From: Chitinophagaceae bacterium UBA2375
GTDB taxonomy: Bacteria; Bacteroidota; Bacteroidia; Chitinophagales; Chitinophagaceae
Direction: 5' to 3'
DNA: 64,000 nucleotides
NCBI GenBank assembly: GCA_002343985.1
Contig: DDTB01000023.1
Span: 53,180 to 117,179, forward strand
Made by a program: the position numbers and the translations under genes. Below the pieces are notes generated by a model. That model did no database searches and was not told where the DNA came from. It saw only the letters and a list, made by a program, of their open reading frames with translations. Of the stretch, positions 17,865 through 25,880 are shown one piece after another; position 1 is the stretch's first letter, and each line of letters starts with the position of its first letter.

Positions 17865-18590
17865 ATGATAAACACCCTCTGCCTCGACTTTGGAAACACC
17901 CGCCTCAAAGCAGCCATTTTTCATGGAGACCAAATGATACAGGAAAGGGTACTGACTGATGGCAGCCCCGAAACCATTACCGGTCTGTTACAGGAATTTG
18001 AACCGCAGCGGTCCATCCTCGCCTCCGTCATCAACCATGATCCGGAGATTGAAAGCTTGCTGGACAACCAGACCAAATTCCACAAACTATCCGCGTTAAC
18101 AAAGCTGAATTTCAGCACACCCGTTGGAAAACCAGAGACCATCGGCGCTGACCGGTTGGCTTTGGCCGCTGCGGCCGTTCATTTTTTTCCGGGCAGGAAT
18201 AACCTGATCATCGGCCTCGGCAGTTGCATCACCTACAACTTCATCAACCAGTACCATCAATTTTTAGGCGGGAATATCTCCCCGGGCATGGATATGCGTT
18301 TCAGGGCCATGCATGAGTTCACTGCCAAACTGCCATTGGTTCAGGCCGAATGGAATATCCCGCTCCTGGGTTACGACACCAAAACCAATATGCAAAGCGG
18401 CGTCATACTTGGCATGGCCGGCGAAATTGACGGTATGATCGAACGCTATGCCGCCAGGTTCGGGAACTTTAACGTGGTTTTAACCGGGGGCAATTCAGCC
18501 TATTTTGCCAGTCTGCTTAAAAACAGGATATTTGCCGACTTTAATTTTTTATTCAAAGGATTGTATGCAATTAGCGAAATCAACCAATAA
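17865..18590 (+). CDS. coaX: Type III pantothenate kinase
   Basis: 241 residues. N-terminal phosphate-binding DFGNTRLKAA (about 8-17), middle IGADRLALAAAAV (substrate/dimer motif), and a late LTGGNS. It would phosphorylate pantothenate as the first step of CoA synthesis. Oddity: the usual IDxGT(A/C)xT segment reads IIGLGSCITYNF, so the Asp generally considered the catalytic base is Gly here. The gene overlaps the next start by 26 nt. Family call is firm; activity is less certain. Confidence 0.88.
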   Translation: MINTLCLDFGNTRLKAAIFHGDQMIQERVLTDGSPETITGLLQEFEPQRSILASVINHDPEIESLLDNQTKFHKLSALTKLNFSTPVGKPETIGADRLALAAAAVHFFPGRNNLIIGLGSCITYNFINQYHQFLGGNISPGMDMRFRAMHEFTAKLPLVQAEWNIPLLGYDTKTNMQSGVILGMAGEIDGMIERYAARFGNFNVVLTGGNSAYFASLLKNRIFADFNFLFKGLYAISEINQ

Positions 18591-19926
18591 CTGGCTGGCT
18601 GTTTTTTCCGGACTCTTCCTCACCATACTCTCCTCCCTCCCTACCCTGGCACAGGAAAATTCTCCTTATTCCCGGTATGGGTTAGGAGATGTTGTGCCTA
18701 ACCAGAATGTGGTTAACCGGGGCATGGGCGGATTGTCGATTGCCGTGCCGAATTTCCTGAGCATCAACCTGAACAACCCCGCGGCGCTGGGAAATATTTC
18801 GAATACGCGCAATTTTTCGAACGCTATGTTTGACCTGGGCGGCGAAATTGATATCCGTACACTGCGCAGCACCGTAACGCCCGATAAATTCAAATCCGTC
18901 AACACCCTGATCTCTTACCTGCAGGTAGCCTTCCCGGTTTCTTCGAAGAAAATGGAAAAGAAAGGCACCTATTGGGGTGTAAGCCTTGGTCTTCGCCCGG
19001 TATCGCGCATCAATTATAAGATTGAAAAAAGGGAGCGCCTGGCCGGCATCGATAGCTTGCAAACATTATACGAAGGTTCCGGCGGGCTCAACCAGGTGAA
19101 TGTCAGCACAGGTATTCGTATCAAAAACCTGAACATCGGTATCAGCGGTGGCTATACTTTCGGCACAAAAGATTACAGCACCAAACTGAATTTCATCAAC
19201 GATTCAGTCACCTACCTCAAATCGAATACTGAAGCTACATCTCAATTTGGTGGCGCTTTCCTGAACGCGGGATTACAGTATGTGATCAACACCAAAAAAG
19301 GCGGCGCGGTGAACCTCGGCGGCTTTGTCAATTTGCAGCATACGCTCAACGCGACAAGAGATAAAATCAACGAAACATTTTCATTCAATTCCGTTGGGTC
19401 CACCACCACCATCGACACCGTTGCCTACCGCGATGAAGAAGATGGAAAAGTGAGGATGCCGATGACATATGGCATTGGCTTCACTTACCAGGACAAAAAC
19501 AGGAACTGGATGTTTGGCGCCGAGTTTGAATCGACACGATGGACTGATTACCGTTTTTATGAAGAGAAAGACGAGGTGCAGGATAGCTGGGTGATCAGGG
19601 CCGGTGCCGAATATTACCCGGCAAGACCCAATGCCCCTACTTTGAAATACTGGAATTTTGTAAAATACAGGGCAGGGTTTTCTTATGGCCCAGATTATAT
19701 CCGGCTGAATAAAAACAGGAACAATTACTCGGCATCTTTGGGTGCCAGCTTCCCGCTGACCAATGCCCAGCGCATCCGGTTCGGAGAATATGTATTGCTG
19801 AATACGGCAGTTGAAATTGGCGGGCGCGGCAACAAACAATCCGAGAGTCTTCGCGAGAGCATCCTCCGTTTCAGCTTCGGCATTTCCATGAACGCGCGCT
19901 GGTTCCAGAAAAGAAGCTACGATTAA
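18565..19926 (+). CDS. Outer-membrane beta-barrel protein
   Basis: 453 residues from ATG 18565, inside the end of coaX. It is chosen because it starts the signal peptide (MQLAKSTNNWLAVFSGLFLTILSSLPTLAQ). The mature start, ENSPYSRYGLGDVVPNQNVVNRGMGGLSIA, is typical of a conserved Bacteroidota outer-membrane family resembling FadL/OmpP1-type barrels; alternating beta strands run to the aromatic C-terminal region. The ligand is unknown. The 26-nt overlap with coaX and the 6-nt gap to lptC suggest coupled translation and a cell-envelope role. Confidence 0.72.
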   Translation: MQLAKSTNNWLAVFSGLFLTILSSLPTLAQENSPYSRYGLGDVVPNQNVVNRGMGGLSIAVPNFLSINLNNPAALGNISNTRNFSNAMFDLGGEIDIRTLRSTVTPDKFKSVNTLISYLQVAFPVSSKKMEKKGTYWGVSLGLRPVSRINYKIEKRERLAGIDSLQTLYEGSGGLNQVNVSTGIRIKNLNIGISGGYTFGTKDYSTKLNFINDSVTYLKSNTEATSQFGGAFLNAGLQYVINTKKGGAVNLGGFVNLQHTLNATRDKINETFSFNSVGSTTTIDTVAYRDEEDGKVRMPMTYGIGFTYQDKNRNWMFGAEFESTRWTDYRFYEEKDEVQDSWVIRAGAEYYPARPNAPTLKYWNFVKYRAGFSYGPDYIRLNKNRNNYSASLGASFPLTNAQRIRFGEYVLLNTAVEIGGRGNKQSESLRESILRFSFGISMNARWFQKRSYD

Positions 19927-19932
19927 TCACAA

Positions 19933-20499
19933 ATGCGTATCTCTCCCCGATACCTGACCATGGCCCTCGCGGTTGTTATTGCGGCTTCATCCTGCGAAAA
20001 CAACCCGGAAGAGGTGAACCGGGTGCTGGGAAAAAAAACCAGCATTGAAGAAGCCCGGCAGGTACAGGTCACTTATACCATCGGCGGAAAAACAAAAGCC
20101 ATCCTCACCGCGCCCATCATGTGGAATGTGCAGGATACGGCCAATTATGTAGAGTTCCCCAAAACGGTACATGTTGATTTTTACAATGAAAGCGCGCAAT
20201 TAGAAAGCAAGCTCGACGCTATCTACGCGAAATACAAACGCAATGCCAGTGTGGTGTATATCAAAGACAGCGTGCGGGTTATCAATATGCTCAAAGGCGA
20301 TACCCTGTATTGCGATGAATTGTATTGGGACCGCAGCCGCGTTGGCGCTGAATTCTATACCAACAAACCGGTGCGCATCCGGACCAAAACACAGGTCATC
20401 AACGGCGTGGGCATGGAAGCCCGACAGGATTTCAGGGAATGGCATATCATTCAATCAACCGGCACCCTCGAACTCCCCGCATCCAAATTCCCCGGGTAA
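19933..20499 (+). CDS. lptC: LPS-export protein LptC (lipoprotein type)
   Basis: 188 residues. The N-terminus MRISPRYLTMALAVVIAASSC is a lipoprotein signal with Cys21, the usual arrangement for Bacteroidota LptC. The rest is a LptC/OstA-like beta-jellyroll: VEFPKTVHVDFYNESAQLESKLDAIYAKY, INMLKGDTLYCDELYWD and GVGMEARQDFREW, which are characteristic strings. LptC hands LPS from the inner-membrane LptBFG to LptA. It is the last gene of the coaX operon. Confidence 0.88.
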   Translation: MRISPRYLTMALAVVIAASSCENNPEEVNRVLGKKTSIEEARQVQVTYTIGGKTKAILTAPIMWNVQDTANYVEFPKTVHVDFYNESAQLESKLDAIYAKYKRNASVVYIKDSVRVINMLKGDTLYCDELYWDRSRVGAEFYTNKPVRIRTKTQVINGVGMEARQDFREWHIIQSTGTLELPASKFPG

Positions 20500-20583
20500 G
20501 CCTTCCGCATTCCCCTTCTCACACAGTTGCCATATCCTGAGCAAGGATAACGTATCTTCGGCATCCACTTAAACATCATTGAC

Positions 20584-21573
20584 ATGGAATACAGAAGACT
20601 GGGAAGGTCAGGCCTCCAGGTTAGTGTTTTGTCGTTTGGGAGCTGGGTTAGTTTCAGCAAACAAATCAACGATAAAATCGCGGAAGACCTGATGGGTTAC
20701 GCCTACGACCAGGGTATTAATTTTTTTGATAACGCTGAAGTATATGCGCTGGGAGAAAGTGAGAAGATGATGGGCCGCGTGTTGAAAAAGAAAAAATGGG
20801 ACAGAAGCTCCTTTGTGGTATCATCAAAAGCTTTTTGGGGATGGCGCGGGAAAGACAACAAACCCAACCAAACGGGCTGCAGCCGAAAACATTTGACGGA
20901 AGCCTGCAACGAAGCCTTACAGCGACTGCAGGTAGATTACCTCGATCTGTATTTCTGCCACAGGCCCGACAAAAACACGCCGATTGAAGAAACAGTATGG
21001 ACCATGAATAACCTGATACAACAAGGTAAAATTTTGTATTGGGGTACGAGTGAATGGAGCGGCGTGGAGATCATGGAAGCCCACCGGGTGGCGGAGAAAA
21101 ACCGGCTGATCGGTCCAACGATGGAGCAACCGCAATACAATATGTTTGAGCGGGAGAAGATGGAGAAAGAATACCTCGACATATTCCGGACCGTTGGCAT
21201 GGGAACTACTATCTGGAGCCCTTTAGCTACGGGCCTTTTGAGTGGTAAATACAATGACGGCATCCCAAAAGGCAGCAGGTTTAGCCTGCAGGGGTTTGAT
21301 TGGCTGAAAGACAGGTGGCTGACAGATGAGAAACTGAAAAAAGTGAAAAAGCTGTCTGCCCTTGCAGAAAAGCTTGGTATCAGCACGGCTTGCCTGGCGA
21401 TTGCCTGGTGCATCCGCAACCCGAATGTGAGCACGGCCATATTAGGCGCCACCAAAAAACAACAACTGGCCGAAAACCTGAAAGCGCTGGATGCCGTAAG
21501 TTTACTAACGGAAGATGTAATGGGAAAGATTGACGAGATTATGAAAAACAAACCGGTATTACCAGATTACTGA
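20584..21573 (+). CDS. Aldo/keto reductase (voltage-gated K channel beta-subunit type)
   Basis: 329 residues, TIM barrel. The catalytic tetrad is present: Asp49, Tyr54, Lys82 and His126. The opening MEYRRLGRSGLQVSVLSFGSW and the C-terminal NADP-site segment around ILGATKKQQLAEN match AKR family 6 / YghZ-like enzymes. It reduces aldehydes or ketones with NADPH; the physiological substrate is unknown. It heads a group with an Spx-like protein (2-nt gap) and OsmC (4-nt overlap), which suggests a reactive-carbonyl or oxidative-stress unit. A possible promoter gtatcttcg lies about 30 nt upstream. Confidence 0.9.
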   Translation: MEYRRLGRSGLQVSVLSFGSWVSFSKQINDKIAEDLMGYAYDQGINFFDNAEVYALGESEKMMGRVLKKKKWDRSSFVVSSKAFWGWRGKDNKPNQTGCSRKHLTEACNEALQRLQVDYLDLYFCHRPDKNTPIEETVWTMNNLIQQGKILYWGTSEWSGVEIMEAHRVAEKNRLIGPTMEQPQYNMFEREKMEKEYLDIFRTVGMGTTIWSPLATGLLSGKYNDGIPKGSRFSLQGFDWLKDRWLTDEKLKKVKKLSALAEKLGISTACLAIAWCIRNPNVSTAILGATKKQQLAENLKALDAVSLLTEDVMGKIDEIMKNKPVLPDY

Positions 21574-21575
21574 TT

Positions 21576-21938
21576 ATGGCATCCATAAAGATTTATGGTA
21601 TCCCAAACTGCGATACCATTAAGAAAACCATCAAGTGGTTTGAGAAGCAGGGCTTCGAATACGCTTTTCATGATTATAAAAAAGAAGGCATCAAAAAAGG
21701 CAAATTGCAGGAATGGTGCCGGAAAGCCGGTTGGGAAACGGTTATGAATAAACGAAGTACCACCTGGCGGGAAACTGATCCCTTGGTACAAGCCGGAATA
21801 ACAAATGCAAACGCGGCGATTGGTTTGATGATGGAAGCGCATAGCCTGATCAAGCGGCCCGTGATTGAAACGGGAAAAGGGATCATCGTAGGTTTCGATG
21901 AAAAAAATATTCTTTCACAATTAAAACAGATCACATGA
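21576..21938 (+). CDS. Spx/ArsC-like (YffB) reductase-fold protein
   Basis: 120 residues. Thioredoxin-like ArsC/Spx fold: IYGIPNCDTIKKTIKWF with a single N-terminal Cys (CxxT rather than CxxC), and the C-terminal RPVIETGKGIIVGFDEKNI strand expected for YffB/ArsC relatives. It is not the arsenate reductase of the ars locus 40 kb away. The glutaredoxin-like chemistry or regulatory role is unknown. It is co-translated with the following osmC (ATGA overlap). Confidence 0.82.
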   Translation: MASIKIYGIPNCDTIKKTIKWFEKQGFEYAFHDYKKEGIKKGKLQEWCRKAGWETVMNKRSTTWRETDPLVQAGITNANAAIGLMMEAHSLIKRPVIETGKGIIVGFDEKNILSQLKQIT

Positions 21939-22345
21939 AACGTCATGCAACAGCCGTTTGGAGCGGCACCGGAAAAGAAGGAAATGGCCACCTGACCACG
22001 CAAAGCACCGTGTTGAACGAAACACAGTACTCTTACCTGAGCCGATTCGAAAATGGCATTGGCACCAACCCGGAGGAACTGGTAGCCGCGGCACACGCGG
22101 GATGTTTCACCATGAAACTGAGTTTTGTATTGAATGCGGCAGGCTTTACCGCCAGCAATATTGAAACGCGTTGCGATATCACACTCGAAAGCGGCAGCAT
22201 TACCGAATCGCATTTATCGGTGAAAGCCACGGTACCCGGTATCAGCAAAGAACAGTTTGATGCGGCCGTAGCGGATGCGAAAGAAAACTGCCCGATTTCA
22301 AAATTGTACCGTACGAATATCACGCACGAAGCAACCTTATCATAA
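21935..22345 (+). CDS. OsmC/Ohr family peroxiredoxin
   Basis: 136 residues. The two conserved redox cysteines are present: Cys57 in AAHAGCFTMKL and Cys119 in ENCPISKL. OsmC proteins reduce organic hydroperoxides with a thiol partner. The N-terminal strand pattern (AVWSGTGKEGNGHLTTQS) and length fit OsmC rather than Ohr. The start overlaps the stop of the Spx-like gene by 4 nt, supporting a shared stress operon. Confidence 0.9.
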   Translation: MKRHATAVWSGTGKEGNGHLTTQSTVLNETQYSYLSRFENGIGTNPEELVAAAHAGCFTMKLSFVLNAAGFTASNIETRCDITLESGSITESHLSVKATVPGISKEQFDAAVADAKENCPISKLYRTNITHEATLS

Positions 22346-22371
22346 ACCGGCTTCGGCCTTAACCTTTGTTT

Positions 22372-23193
22372 ATGTCGTTTCAAGATAAAACGGTCTTTAT
22401 CACCGGCGCCTCGCGTGGTATTGGTAAAGCCATTGCACTCCGTCTCGCCAGGGAAGGCGCCCGAATTGTGGTAGCGGCTAAGTCAACCGAAGAAAACCCA
22501 AAACTGGGCGGCACCATTTTTTCCGCCGCGGAAGACATCATCGCGGCCGGCGGACAAGCATTGCCCGTGGCCTGTGATATCCGAGATGAACAACAGATAC
22601 AGGCGGCTGTTGACGCGGCCGTACAGGCATTCGGAGGCATCGATATCCTCATCAACAACGCATCCGCGATCTCACTGACACCTACGGAACAAACGGAATC
22701 CAAACGCTACGACCTGATGCACGACATCAACGCGCGCGGTACATTTTTTGTATCAAAAGCCTGCATCCCTTATCTGAAAAAGGGAAAGAACCCGCATATC
22801 CTCACATTGTCGCCTCCCATCAATATGAACATGAAATGGTTTGCTAACCATCTCGCGTACACGATGAGCAAGTATAATATGAGCATGATCGCGCTGGGGC
22901 TGGCAGCCGAATTAAAAAAATACGGCATAGCAGCCAACGCGCTCTGGCCGCAAACCACCATTGCGACAGCCGCCGTGCAGAATTTGCTGGGAGGCGAAGC
23001 CCTGATGCGCATGAGCCGCAAACCGGAGATTGTAGCCGATGCCGCGGCCATCATTTTATTGAAGGATGCCCGCACATACACAGGGCAAACATTGATTGAT
23101 GAGGACGTGCTGAGGCAGGAAGGCATCCACAATTTTGACGCCTATGCCGTAGAACCCGGCGGGCAATTGTATCCCGATCTGTTTATAGACTGA
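22372..23193 (+). CDS. Short-chain dehydrogenase/reductase (HSDL2-like)
   Basis: 273 residues from ATG 22372; an upstream in-frame TTG at 22366 is less likely. NAD(P) motif TGASRGIGKAIA (TGxxxGxG), NNASAI, and YTMSKYNM (catalytic Tyr-x3-Lys). The Ser position lies in LSPP. The NPKLGGTIFSAAEDI insert and the SPPINMN segment resemble the HSDL2/SCP2-type SDR subgroup, linked to lipid metabolism. It is the last gene of the run starting with the aldo/keto reductase (26 nt after osmC). Confidence 0.88.
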   Translation: MSFQDKTVFITGASRGIGKAIALRLAREGARIVVAAKSTEENPKLGGTIFSAAEDIIAAGGQALPVACDIRDEQQIQAAVDAAVQAFGGIDILINNASAISLTPTEQTESKRYDLMHDINARGTFFVSKACIPYLKKGKNPHILTLSPPINMNMKWFANHLAYTMSKYNMSMIALGLAAELKKYGIAANALWPQTTIATAAVQNLLGGEALMRMSRKPEIVADAAAIILLKDARTYTGQTLIDEDVLRQEGIHNFDAYAVEPGGQLYPDLFID

Positions 23194-23327
23194 TCCCAAC
23201 ACGGATAATTGTTAAGGAAAATCAAAAAGAATTGGGATTGTGATGAACGGCGACTGAGCGCCTGAAGAGCTGTTTACTTTTGTTAGGAGCGTGTTTGCAC
23301 GCAACCCTTCATACAAAAGTTATAGCC

Positions 23328-25808
23328 ATGACCAAGACAACTGTATGGGGCATCATCAGCATTTGCCTGCTGAACCTCTCAGCCATGGCCGGGAATGCAC
23401 CCCGGAAGATCCAGGCCAGGAGGGTACAGGCGGATTTCAAAATAGACGGACTGCTCCTGGAAGAAGCCTGGAAGACAGCCCCTGTTGCTGATCAGTTCAC
23501 TGCCCTAAGACCTGTCCCGTTTGTAAAAGAAAGTCCGGCCAATGCCAGCCGGGTATATTTCCTGTATAACAACGAGGGCATTTATGTGGGTGGATACATG
23601 CATGAATCCACACGCGACAGCATCGCGACGGAACTCATCGGGCGCGATGGTTTTGGGAACAATGATTTTGTAGGTGTGATATTCGACACCTATCACGACA
23701 AACTCAACGCTTTCGAATATTTTGTAACGCCATTGGGTGAGCAAATGGATGCCAAATTTTCGCCAAGCATGAATGGCAACAGCGAAGATTTTAGTTGGAA
23801 TGCCGTATGGCAAAGCGCTTCAGCCATTCATAATGATGGGTGGAGTTTTGAGATGTTCATCCCTTATGCAGCCATCCGGTTTGGGGGCAAGCAGGTGCAA
23901 GACTGGGGCTTCAATATCGTGCGCAGGCGTCAAAAAAGCGGGCAGCAATTATTCTGGCAACCCATCGATCCGACAGTGAATGGCTTTCTCACCCAGGCCG
24001 GCGTACTGCAAGGGCTCGAAAACATCAAGCCGCCGCTTCGTTTGCAGTTCTCCCCTTACTTCTCATCATACCTGAACCACGACGCGACCGCCAGCGGCAA
24101 AAAGACGACAACATTATTTAACGGCGGTATGGACGTAAAGTATGGTATCAACCAAGCTTTCACCATCGATATGACCCTGATCCCTGATTTCGGACAGGTG
24201 CAGACAGATAACAAATTCCTGAACCTAAGCCCGTTTGAACAACGCTTTGCAGAAAACCGGACATTCTTTACCGAGGGCATCGATTTATTCAATAAAGGAA
24301 ACCTGTTTTACAGCCGGCGCATTGGGATGGATCCGCGATACCGAAAATGGATTGAACCAAGATCGGGTGAAAGCATCGTGGAAGACCCCGGGCAGGCAAG
24401 GATCCTCAATGCCACTAAACTCAGCGGGCGAACGCAGAAAGGCCTGGGCATCGGTGTATTGAACGCGGTTACCCAAAGGCAGACCGCATTGCTGGAAAAT
24501 AAAACGGATGGCAGCAGCCGCAGGGAGGAAACCATGCCGCTCTCCAATTACAATATCATTGTGCTTGACCAAACGCTTAAAAACAACAGCAGTGTATCAC
24601 TGGTTAATACCAATGTATGGCGCAGCGGCGCAGATTATGATGCCAATGTGACGTCTGGCTTGTTTGACCTGAACGATAAAAAGAACACATGGAATGTGGG
24701 CGGCAATGTAAGTGTGAGCAACCTGGTTCATCCGGGCAAAACAATTACCGGCTATGCGCATTCCCTGTACTTTGGTAAAACAAGCGGTCGTTTCAATTTT
24801 TCCCTATGGCAGGACCTGTTTGATGCAAAGTACGATAAGAGCGACATGGGCTTTTTTACGAATAACAATACCATGGACCAGGGCCTCTGGATGGGATACC
24901 AGTGGAATAAACCCAAAAAATGGTTTAACCAGATGCGCCTGAACTTTAATTCATGGTACAGCAGGCTGGTGTCACCAATTGACCCATTAAGGAGAAACAG
25001 CCTGATGTACCAAAACGCCGGCTTTAATATTAACGGTAACGCGCAGACGAAAAAACTGCAGTGGATGGGTTTCACATTAAGTAAAAATTTCGCAAGCAAC
25101 GATTTTTACGAACCGAGGAAATACGGCAGGCATTTTCACAATAAGGGCAATGCAGGCATAAGCCTTTGGTATGAAAGTAATTTTGCCCGCAAATATTCCT
25201 GGTACAGTAATTTTTTCGCCGGAACCGGCGATGTATTTGACAGGGTCAGGCTTGACCTCGGCTTAGGGTTCAAAATGAGGTTAAACAACCGTTTCTCATT
25301 CGACCTGTATACATATTCTTCAAATATCAATAACCAGGCTGGATGGGCCGGAAGGGAACTGCTGAATGGGAATGAAGAAACGTATTTTTCGCGCAGGGAT
25401 GTGCGCACCGTTGAAAATGTCATGACATTCAAATATAACTTCAATAATAAGATGGGACTGACCTTCCGGGGAAGGCACAGTTGGACCAAAGTAACACCGC
25501 GCGAGTTCTATTTGCTTGATCCGGATGGCAACCTGGTAACACCCAGCCTGCCATTTACCGGTAATGCCCGCCAAAATTTCAATTTCATGAGTGGCGACCT
25601 GGTGTACACCTGGCAATTCGCGCAGGGTAGTTTCTTCAATATTGTATGGAAAGATATTTCTGGCAACTTCAGCCAGGAATTTGAAAAAAATTATTTCAGC
25701 AACCTGGGCAGAACCATTGGGGGCAATCATTCCAGCAGCTTATCTGTAAAAGTGATTTACTTCCTGGATTACCTGAATCTGAAAAAAAGTATGAGGAAAA
25801 AGAAATAG
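23328..25808 (+). CDS. DUF5916 outer-membrane protein with CBM9-like N-domain
   Basis: 826 residues from ATG 23328, which begins the signal peptide (ends near SAMAG). Residues about 30-220 form a CBM9-like domain (IDGLLLEEAWKTAPVADQF, VYFLYNNEGIYVGGYMHE, DFVGVIFDTYHDKLNAFEYFVTPLG). The rest is a long DUF5916 barrel-like region with many aromatic beta strands. The family is abundant in Bacteroidota and probably sits in the outer membrane; its substrate is unknown. TACTTTTG at 23275-23282 is a likely -7 box. A terminator follows the stop. Confidence 0.83.
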   Translation: MTKTTVWGIISICLLNLSAMAGNAPRKIQARRVQADFKIDGLLLEEAWKTAPVADQFTALRPVPFVKESPANASRVYFLYNNEGIYVGGYMHESTRDSIATELIGRDGFGNNDFVGVIFDTYHDKLNAFEYFVTPLGEQMDAKFSPSMNGNSEDFSWNAVWQSASAIHNDGWSFEMFIPYAAIRFGGKQVQDWGFNIVRRRQKSGQQLFWQPIDPTVNGFLTQAGVLQGLENIKPPLRLQFSPYFSSYLNHDATASGKKTTTLFNGGMDVKYGINQAFTIDMTLIPDFGQVQTDNKFLNLSPFEQRFAENRTFFTEGIDLFNKGNLFYSRRIGMDPRYRKWIEPRSGESIVEDPGQARILNATKLSGRTQKGLGIGVLNAVTQRQTALLENKTDGSSRREETMPLSNYNIIVLDQTLKNNSSVSLVNTNVWRSGADYDANVTSGLFDLNDKKNTWNVGGNVSVSNLVHPGKTITGYAHSLYFGKTSGRFNFSLWQDLFDAKYDKSDMGFFTNNNTMDQGLWMGYQWNKPKKWFNQMRLNFNSWYSRLVSPIDPLRRNSLMYQNAGFNINGNAQTKKLQWMGFTLSKNFASNDFYEPRKYGRHFHNKGNAGISLWYESNFARKYSWYSNFFAGTGDVFDRVRLDLGLGFKMRLNNRFSFDLYTYSSNINNQAGWAGRELLNGNEETYFSRRDVRTVENVMTFKYNFNNKMGLTFRGRHSWTKVTPREFYLLDPDGNLVTPSLPFTGNARQNFNFMSGDLVYTWQFAQGSFFNIVWKDISGNFSQEFEKNYFSNLGRTIGGNHSSSLSVKVIYFLDYLNLKKSMRKKK

Positions 25809-25824
25809 CAGCCTGAGAAAAAAG

Positions 25825-25850
25825 CGGCCCGCAATATATGTTGCGGGCCG
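25825..25850. terminator. Bidirectional terminator
   Basis: A 10-bp perfect GC-rich stem (cggcccgcaa / ttgcgggccg) with loop tatatg between two convergent genes; A-rich on one side and T-containing on the other, so it can serve both. Confidence 0.82.
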
Positions 25851-25880
25851 TTTGAATTATTATGAATGCAGAAAGATGCT

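Noticed and set aside
23290..23325. gcacgcaaccc resembling repeat module A
   Set aside because: Only a few matching bases, without ccttccagga or the second arm; most likely chance.
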